From contig NZ_JADQDF010000001.1 in NCBI RefSeq assembly GCF_019263585.2, forward strand, positions 5,772,501-5,836,500: 64,000 bases of DNA, given 5' to 3'. Each line of letters starts with the position of its first letter. Within the stretch, counting starts at the first letter, position 1. This document shows, one piece after another, positions 58,402 through 64,000 of this stretch. Source of the DNA: Pseudonocardia oceani. GTDB taxonomy: Bacteria; Actinomycetota; Actinomycetes; Mycobacteriales; Pseudonocardiaceae. A program made the position numbers and the translations under genes. The notes under the pieces are model-generated. The model had not been told where the DNA came from. It saw nothing but the letters and a program-made list of their open reading frames with translations, and made no database searches.

Positions 58402-58608
58402 ATGTCCGGCTCCCGCCACGATCCGACCGGGCCGGCGGAGGTCCGCATCGGCTGCAAGGACCGCGGGTTCGACATGGTGGCGGTGTCCGACCACGTCCAG
58501 CCGTGGCGCCACCACGGCGGACACGCTCCCAAGCGCTCGCACGGCTCGGTGCCGCCGGCGCAGCGACGACGTCCGTCTACCTCTGGCCGGCCCCCGCAGA
58601 CCCTCTGA
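58402..58608 (+). pseudogene. Fragment of an F420-dependent (LLM) oxidoreductase
   Basis: 68 codons. The stretch RGFDMVAVSDHVQPWRHHGG matches the N-terminal active-site region of F420-dependent glucose-6-phosphate dehydrogenase-like proteins, which should be followed by about 270 more residues. The rest is unrelated basic sequence. A remnant. Confidence 0.6.
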
Positions 58609-58627
58609 CACCCACACCGGAGAACCC

Positions 58628-59797
58628 ATGCCCGTGATGACGGACCCGCTGGACCTGCTGGACACCGCCTCCCTGCTCACCGAGGAGGAGCGGGACATCC
58701 AGCGGACCGTCCGTGACTTCCTCGACGACCGGACCCGTCCGCACATCGCCGAGTGGTACGACTCCGCGACCTTCCCCCGCGATCTGGTGCCCGAACTCGG
58801 CAAGCTCGGACTGCTCGGCATGCACCTCGACGGCTACGGCTGCGCTGGCACGAACGCCGTGAGCTACGGCCTGGCCTGTCTGGAACTCGAGGGGATCGAC
58901 TCCGGCCTGCGCAGTTTCGTCTCCGTTCAGGGCTCGCTGTCGATGTACTCGATCTGGCGGTGGGGCTCGGAGGAGCAGAAGTCGGAGTGGCTTCCACGAC
59001 TGGCCGCAGGCGAGGCCATCGGTTGTTTCGGGCTGACCGAGCCCGACTTCGGCTCCAACCCCGCCGGCATGCGCACCCGGGCGGTCCGCGACGGCGACGA
59101 CTGGGTGATCAACGGCTCCAAGACGTGGATCACGAACGGTGGCCTCGCCGACATCGCGACGGTGTGGGCGCAGACCGACGACGGCATCCGCGGCTTCCTC
59201 GTCCCCCGCGCTACCCGCGGGTTCACGACGACCGACATCAAGCAGAAGCTGTCCCTGCGCGCGTCGGTGACCTCGTCGCTGCACCTGGAGGACGTCCGCC
59301 TCCCGGCGTCCGCACGACTGCCCGAGGCCCGTGGGCTGCGTGGGCCACTGGCGTGCTTGAACGAAGCACGGTTCGGGATCCTCTTCGGGGCGGTCGGGGC
59401 TGCCCGGGACAGCCTCCGCACAGCGCTGCAGTACGCGGACTCGCGCATCCAGTTCGACCGGCCGATCAGTGCCTTCCAGCTGACGCAGAAGAAGCTGGCC
59501 GACATGGCGGTCGCGCTCAACTCCGCCATGCTGGTGGCCCTGCACCTCGGTCGCTTGAAGGACCGGCACGAGCTCCGTGTAGAGCAGGTCAGCGTGGGCA
59601 AGCTGAACAACGTGCGCGAAGCGATCGCCATCGCACGGGAGTGCCGCACCATCCTCGGCGGCAGCGGCATCTCCGGGGAGTACTCGCCGCTGCGCCACGC
59701 CAACAACCTCGAGTCGGTCCGCACCTACGAGGGCACCGACGAAGTGCACACGCTGGTCATCGGCCAAGCCCTCACAGGCCAGGCGGCATACCGGTGA
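58628..59797 (+). CDS. Acyl-CoA dehydrogenase, glutaryl-CoA dehydrogenase type
   Basis: 389 aa. CFGLTEPDFGSNPAGMRTRA and WVINGSKTWITNGGLAD form the FAD/substrate region, RFGILFGAVGAARDSL and the C-terminal TYEGTDEVHTLVIGQAL contain the catalytic Glu in the position of GCDH (TYEGT). It oxidises an acyl-CoA, possibly glutaryl-CoA with decarboxylation, using FAD. Shine-Dalgarno GGAG lies before the ATG. Not obviously linked in function to the NAMPT group. Confidence 0.9.
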   Translation: MPVMTDPLDLLDTASLLTEEERDIQRTVRDFLDDRTRPHIAEWYDSATFPRDLVPELGKLGLLGMHLDGYGCAGTNAVSYGLACLELEGIDSGLRSFVSVQGSLSMYSIWRWGSEEQKSEWLPRLAAGEAIGCFGLTEPDFGSNPAGMRTRAVRDGDDWVINGSKTWITNGGLADIATVWAQTDDGIRGFLVPRATRGFTTTDIKQKLSLRASVTSSLHLEDVRLPASARLPEARGLRGPLACLNEARFGILFGAVGAARDSLRTALQYADSRIQFDRPISAFQLTQKKLADMAVALNSAMLVALHLGRLKDRHELRVEQVSVGKLNNVREAIAIARECRTILGGSGISGEYSPLRHANNLESVRTYEGTDEVHTLVIGQALTGQAAYR

Positions 59798-59963
59798 CGG
59801 CAGCTCGCGAGTGCGTCGCCCGGCTCGTGGACGTCGCGCGATGCCTACGACCGTCCTGGGGCCAGCTCGCATGGGCCGTCCAGCACTCGTCACGGACGTG
59901 GGTCTCAGGACCAAGAGCTCGACACGATCGAGCGTTGCACGGAGCAGAACAGAGGAGCTGATG

Positions 59964-60545
59964 ATGACGATCACGAGTCTGTGCGTGTTCTGCGGCTCGA
60001 ACACCGGCCGGGGACCGCGGTACGTCGACGGCGCCCGACGGCTCGGACGACACCTCGCAGAGGAGGGCATCACCGTCGTCTACGGCGGTGCGAGCGTCGG
60101 CACGATGGGAACCCTCGCGGACGCCGCCCTCGAAGCCGGCGGCGCGGTGATCGGTGTGATCCCTCGCCAGCAGACCGGCCAGGAGATCGCCCACCAGGGC
60201 CTGACCGAGCTGTACGTCGTGGAGTCGATGCACGAACGCAAGGCGAAGATGGTCGAACTCGCAGGGGGTTTCATCGCGCTGCCCGGCGGCCTCGGAACAC
60301 TGGAGGAGTTCGCCGAGGTCCTCACGTGGTCCCAACTCGGCATCCACTCCCTACCCACCGGCCTGCTCGACACCGACGGGTACTACGGGCACTTCCTCGC
60401 CTTCCTCGACCACGCTGTGGCTGAAGGGTTCCTCCGACAAGGCGACCGGGATCTCGTGCTCGCCGGACAGGATCCCGCGGAGCTCGTCGATGCGCTGCGG
60501 ACCTGGGCGCCTGCAGGGGATCAGCACTGGCAGCCGGTCGAATGA
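59964..60545 (+). CDS. LOG family nucleotide 5'-monophosphate phosphoribohydrolase (TIGR00730)
   Basis: 193 aa. VVYGGASVGTMGTLADAAL, the MHERKAKMVELA motif and the PGGLGTLEEFAEVLTWSQLG motif are diagnostic. LOG proteins cleave AMP or cytokinin nucleotides into base and ribose 5-phosphate. The ATG at 59964 is preferred over the one at 59961, given GAGGAG six bases upstream. It would feed ribose 5-phosphate to the Prs-like enzyme, which is an attractive but unproven link. Confidence 0.9.
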   Translation: MTITSLCVFCGSNTGRGPRYVDGARRLGRHLAEEGITVVYGGASVGTMGTLADAALEAGGAVIGVIPRQQTGQEIAHQGLTELYVVESMHERKAKMVELAGGFIALPGGLGTLEEFAEVLTWSQLGIHSLPTGLLDTDGYYGHFLAFLDHAVAEGFLRQGDRDLVLAGQDPAELVDALRTWAPAGDQHWQPVE

Positions 60546-61050
60546 TCCTCGATGACCTGGGTCTATCAGGCGGACGCTGCAGATCGTGAAGGAGCGCCAC
60601 CGCGTTCGGCACCGATCGGGTCGTTGCAGAGGACCACTTCGTGCTCGCCGGGTTCGCGACCGAGGTGGGCGTCGCGCACCACGTCGACAACGGCGTTCGC
60701 ATCCTCTATCCGACAATTGGACGGGCGTGGACGCCTCGAAGGACACGTGGTGGTAACGGACTGCAGGGCCGCACTGTCGACCGCTCCCTCCATCTGAACG
60801 GTGGGTACGGCGATGGCAGACCACGGACCTCTTGCGGGGACCGTCGGGGCAACGGTTGCGTCGTCGTAGGCCTTCAACCACAGAACTGTCCGCGTGGTCG
60901 GACTGTGGTTGTTCCATGGTCACGGGTTCGACGGGACGGATGGCCGCCGCCACGCATGATCGGCGGCTGCCGACTCCCACGCCGCTTGAGCGGCCGCCTC
61001 GGCCGCCTCGGTCGCCCGTCGACGTGTCCGACCCGCGGCGATTCGCCGCG
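60546..61050. other. No gene recognised
   Basis: Open frames exist on both strands but none shows a family. A + strand stretch near 60620-60720 (AEDHFVLAGFATEVGVAHHV) may be a remnant of an enzyme. No repeat or RNA seen. Confidence 0.35.
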
Positions 61051-61275
61051 TCAGGCGACATCCAGGGCAGCTCGCCCGGTCGCCGTCAGGGAGGCCGTGC
61101 CGGTCGCCGTGGTCGCGTCGATGAGGGCGGCGTCGGTCAGGCGGGCGGCGAGGAACTGGTCGGCGCAGCAGAGGCCGTCGACGAGCAGGGTGGGTCCGGC
61201 GAGTGCGCACCTGCCCGCGGCGACGGCGCGCAGGGCGGCGCGGTCCCGGTGGTGCAGCGTGGTCGCTGTCGACAT
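61051..61275 (-). CDS. Small hypothetical protein (74 aa)
   Basis: RDRAALRAVAAGRCALAGPT, LLVDGLCCADQFLAARLTDA and a final LTATGRAALDVA look like a short winged-helix-type protein seen in many actinobacteria. ATG with GAGGGAGG upstream on the - strand is a strong ribosome binding site. Function unknown. Confidence 0.65.
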   Translation of the reverse strand: MSTATTLHHRDRAALRAVAAGRCALAGPTLLVDGLCCADQFLAARLTDAALIDATTATGTASLTATGRAALDVA

Positions 61276-61476
61276 GGCGGGCCTCCCTCTCGCGCTCTGC
61301 GGTATTACAAGGAGGAGTGCGGGGGAGGGGCGGGAGTTGCGCGTCGAGGGGTGTCGACTGAGTGACTGACTGCATGATTGCGGCCATGAAGGCGAGCGGA
61401 CGCAGCCGGACGTGTACGTACACTGACCTGCGCAAACAGACTTTCGGGGCCGACGTCACGAGGCCGTCCGGTGTGC

Positions 61477-61522
61477 CTGGGAGTCAAAGGGCCGCAGGTT
61501 CAAATCCTGTCGTCCCGACGGT
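61477..61522 (+). repeat. Fourth attachment-site copy (att4, diverged)
   Basis: Thirty bases from 61493 match the tRNA-Pro 3' end exactly; the 16 before that carry three mismatches. A hairpin equivalent to the tRNA terminator follows (GGGCGGTTCCTC/GAGGAGCCGCCC, about 61528-61560). It is probably the oldest right boundary of the island. Confidence 0.82.
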
Positions 61523-61560
61523 CTGAACGGGCGGTTCCTCTTCACTGAGGAGCCGCCCGT

Positions 61561-62068
61561 TCTGCGTCTGACCTGCGACAACGTCCTTGGGCTTTCGCAG
61601 GGTCGTCGGACCACCCTCCGGCTGATTGATCATCGGGTGAGGCCCGATCCCGCGGTGAGTGACTTCGTCGAGCACGGCGTGCAGATGTTCTCGATGCGCA
61701 TGCCTGAGGCGGACAGCAGAAGACGACGCCCCGCCCGGGCCGGAGGACCTGACGGCACGACGGCCGCGGCCGACAGCTCGTCGGCCGGCGCGCCGGAGGC
61801 GATCACGACTCCCAGCACGTAGCCGACGTCGTACCGGTTCCGCCGTCGGGCACCGCGCAGATGCCCGGGTCGCCGGTCCGTCGACCCGGCTGTCGGCAGG
61901 GCCCGCGCTGCCGGACACCCGCCGGTCCGCCCGCCGCAGGGTCATTGGACCGGATCCGGGGGGACCGACGGCACTGGAGCGGCAACCGGCCTGCCGGACA
62001 CGCTGGTCCGGTCCCTGCGAGCAGGCGTCACCTGCTCGCCCCTCCCCGCAGTGAGCAGGAGCCCGGAC
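61561..62068. other. Intergenic stretch after the island, no gene recognised
   Basis: Five hundred bases with only short frames. A 62-codon - strand frame at 61630-61818 has no known family. No promoter is clear. Confidence 0.4.
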
Positions 62069-62824
62069 GTGTCCGACGCCGATTCGCGATCCGCCTGGCG
62101 TCGGCGTCGATCCGCGCGCCGAGCGGCGGCGGTGGCCGGATGCGCGCTCGCACTGTCGACCGCGTCGCTGGCGGGGTGCGGCGCGCCGCCGTCGCAGGAG
62201 GTGGCGCTGCCGTCGTTCGCGGCATCGGCCGCGCCGCAGCCGGCAGCCGGGGCACGGCACGAGGGGGTTCCGCCGTGTGAGGTGCTGCTGCCGGTGGGGG
62301 AGGTGGAGGCCGTCCTCGGCCTGCCGCTGGGCGAGATCGTCATCCGCGAGGTGCACGACGTCGCGGCCCCGTCCGTCGGCCGGCTGCAGCGGACGTCGTG
62401 CACCTACGCCGGCACCGGGGCGGTCCGCGGGGAGGTGCTCGAGCTGACCGCGGGGCGCTACACCGACGCCGCCGCGGCGCGCGCCCAGCGGGAACGCAAC
62501 GCCGTGGCCCGCAGCCTCGGGGCCGAGCGGCCCGTCGGGCTGGGCGCCGCCCGGGGCATCGAGCTCACCTCCGACGGCGGCCCGGAGCTGCTGCTCGACT
62601 ACGGGCCTCAGGTGCTGGAGCTGAGGCTGCCTCCGGCCGGCGCGGCGCGCCCCGCCGCCGCGGACGTCCTCACCGATCTCGCCCTGCGGGCACTCGCGCG
62701 GTTGCCGGGGTCGGGGGATCCGGTGCCGCCCCGCGCTCCGGCCCCGACGGCCGGGCGGGCCCCTGGCGCCGACCCGGCAGACGTCGGGGTGATCGGGGCG
62801 CGGGCCCACGGCTCCGCAGGCTAG
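62069..62824 (+). CDS. Putative lipoprotein, DUF3558-like
   Basis: 251 aa from GTG with AGGAG seven bases upstream. Basic N-terminus (RRRRSARR), hydrophobic helix and lipobox SLAGC give a lipoprotein signal. The mature part has CEVLLPVGEVEAVLGLPLGE, a second Cys in TSCTYAGTG and YTDAAAARAQRERN, resembling DUF3558-type secreted proteins. Function unknown. Confidence 0.75.
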   Translation: MSDADSRSAWRRRRSARRAAAVAGCALALSTASLAGCGAPPSQEVALPSFAASAAPQPAAGARHEGVPPCEVLLPVGEVEAVLGLPLGEIVIREVHDVAAPSVGRLQRTSCTYAGTGAVRGEVLELTAGRYTDAAAARAQRERNAVARSLGAERPVGLGAARGIELTSDGGPELLLDYGPQVLELRLPPAGAARPAAADVLTDLALRALARLPGSGDPVPPRAPAPTAGRAPGADPADVGVIGARAHGSAG

Positions 62825-63400
62825 TGCGTGTCTCCAGAACGTGTGCTCTCCTCGCGGCGCGTCGGAGGCGTCAGCAGCAGCACGGCGGCCGGCGCCGCGA
62901 TCCCGACCAGCATCGCCCTGGAGTTGATCACGATCACGGCCAGTGAGGTGGTCGCCGCCGAGCCCATGGGTAGGCCTAGGAGCAGGACGAAGGCGGGGAT
63001 GATCAGGAAGCCGCCGCCGACGCCGAACAGGCCGGTGAGGAAGCCGACGGTGAGTCCTGCGGCGATGGACCTGGGTAGGCAGCCGCGCCAGTTCACGCCG
63101 CCCTCGGGGAGGGCGCAGTCCCCGCCGACGGTGTCGGTCGTGGTGAGCATGCGGACGCCGCGGCGATCATCAGCAGGGCGAGCCCGGCGAGGGCCAGGCG
63201 GGGGTCGAGGAGGCGGTTGACCGCGGCCCCGGCGGAGGCCGCACCGGCCCCGTCAGGCCGAAGATGCCGGCGATGCGCCAGCGGATCTGCCCGGCGCCCG
63301 CTCGTGGGACCAGCGCGGCGGCGGAGGAGACCGCGACGACGACCAGCGACATCGGGATCGCCGCGGCGACGGGCACCTCCAGGTCTGCAGGGTGTGCGGG
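62821..63400 (-). pseudogene. TauE/SafE sulfite-exporter family permease, degraded
   Basis: Family segments appear in order but in three frames: VPVAAAIPMSLVVVAVSSAA and GQIRWRIAGIFGLTG, then VNRLLDPRLALAGLALLMIA, then CLPRSIAAGLTVGFLTGLFG ... LPMGSAATTSLAVIVINS. The N-terminus is missing and the C-terminus is replaced after INS. It follows a rhodanese gene on the same strand, a common sulfur-metabolism pairing. Confidence 0.75.
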
Positions 63401-63453
63401 TCGACTGTCCGCCCGGCTCGTTCGTGGTGGAGACGTGGTGGCTCGACGCCATC

Positions 63454-64000
63454 TCAGGAGCGGGCGGACCCAGGCTGCTCGGTGTGTTCGGGCTGCTCGG
63501 TGTGCAGGCCGGCGTCGGTGGCGTGGGTGTAGCTGTCGTCGACCAGGACCAGGTCGCGGCCGGGGCGGTCGAGGATGGATGCGGCGATCGAGGCGCGGTA
63601 GCCGGAGCCGCAGTAGACCCACGTCTCGCCGTCGGGGACTTCGTCGGCGCGGTCGGTGAGTTCGTGGATCGGGATGTGGATCGAACCGGTTACCCCACCG
63701 GCGGCGCGTTCGTCGTCGCGGCGGGCGTCGAGCACGGTGAAGGCGCCCGGCCGCTCGGCCAGGGCGGCGGCGAGTCCGGGGAAGTCGCTGGTCGGGTAGG
63801 AGCGCAGTGGCTGTCGGTCGGCGAGCTCGTCGATCGTGCCGTGCGCGATCCCGGCGAGCCGGTCGATACCGATCCGGACGAGTTCGCGGCGGGCCTGGGT
63901 GATCTGCTCGGCCGACTCACCGATCAGGGTCAGCGGGGCACCCCAGGGGTAGAGCCAGCCCAGGTAGGTCACGAAGTTGGTGGACAGCTCGAAGCCCAGG
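63454..64000 (-). CDS. Rhodanese domain of a metallo-beta-lactamase/rhodanese protein (5' part outside window)
   Basis: The frame is open to the window edge (LGFELSTNFVTYLGWLYPWG). The visible C-terminal 182 residues include FTVLDARRDDERAAGGVTGS, HIPIHELTDRADEVPDG and the active loop WVYCGSGYRASIAAS with the catalytic Cys. The preceding GESAEQITQARRELVRIGID is typical of the linker after an MBL-fold persulfide-dioxygenase-like domain. Probable sulfide/persulfide detoxification with the adjacent TauE gene. Confidence 0.85.
   Translation of the reverse strand, partial: LGFELSTNFVTYLGWLYPWGAPLTLIGESAEQITQARRELVRIGIDRLAGIAHGTIDELADRQPLRSYPTSDFPGLAAALAERPGAFTVLDARRDDERAAGGVTGSIHIPIHELTDRADEVPDGETWVYCGSGYRASIAASILDRPGRDLVLVDDSYTHATDAGLHTEQPEHTEQPGSARS

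Larger units (their letters stand above)
52152..61522. mobile_element. Element C (att3 to att4), 9.3 kb, no integrase
   Basis: Flanked by tRNA-Pro 3' repeats. It carries a decayed ABC exporter region on the - strand and a nucleotide/NAD gene group on the + strand. No recombinase is left, so it could move only with help from element A's integrase. Confidence 0.6.

Noticed and set aside
61484..62809. 441-codon - strand ORF ending in VGTTGFEPAAL
   Set aside because: Same tRNA-repeat artefact; it overlaps a + strand lipoprotein gene with better coding features.

Overview
The window is high-GC actinobacterial DNA. Gene order from about 2 to 24 kb matches a block conserved in mycobacteria and relatives (TPR protein, HAD phosphatase, small ORF, tlyA, nadK, recN, steA, mctB/steB, pyrG, NUDIX, xerD ... 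parA, scpA, scpB, pseudouridine synthase, cmk, acyltransferase, der). F420/deazaflavin-type oxidoreductases, frequent GTG starts and likely leaderless genes fit the Pseudonocardiaceae; a Pseudonocardia-like host is an inference.

Layout. 1-2133: 3' part of a 23S rRNA gene, 5S rRNA and a strong terminator, i.e. the end of an rRNA operon. 2147-23730: the conserved housekeeping block, mostly + strand with many 4-base ATGA/GTGA overlaps. It covers translation and ribosome modification (tlyA, pseudouridine synthase, der), nucleotide and cofactor synthesis (pyrG, cmk, nadK), chromosome maintenance (recN, xerD, parA, scpAB) and envelope/division (steA, steB/mctB).

23824-61522: a composite genomic island in the 3' half of a tRNA-Pro(GGG) gene. 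The tRNA 3' end recurs at 50121, 52152 and 61477 in the same orientation. Segment A (about 26 kb) has an intact integrase-excisionase pair beside the tRNA, a broken DUF4236/TerD gene, two tandem TetR regulators and two convergent catabolic operons. The + operon encodes an acetate-type symporter, acyl-CoA ligase, CoxG-like protein, aldehyde and alcohol dehydrogenases, a metallo-beta-lactamase-fold hydrolase, an SDR protein lacking its catalytic Tyr/Lys, a CODH-like molybdenum hydroxylase (large, FAD and 2Fe-2S subunits) and an enoyl-CoA hydratase. The - operon encodes a Crp/Fnr regulator, a fused indolepyruvate ferredoxin oxidoreductase, a DpgC-like cofactor-free oxygenase, a second acyl-CoA ligase and a hotdog thioesterase. 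This suggests conversion of arylpyruvates or arylacetates to arylacetyl-CoA and then arylglyoxylates. Segment B (2 kb) is a remnant of a related element (truncated integrase, internally deleted TerD gene) plus a possible toxin-antitoxin pair. Segment C (9.3 kb) carries a decayed ABC exporter, a LuxR remnant and a nicotinamide phosphoribosyltransferase - HAD phosphatase - PRPP synthetase cassette, followed by a glutaryl-CoA-type dehydrogenase and a LOG-family nucleotide hydrolase.

61523-64000: a non-coding stretch, a putative lipoprotein, a broken TauE/SafE permease and the 3' end of a metallo-beta-lactamase/rhodanese gene that runs off the window.
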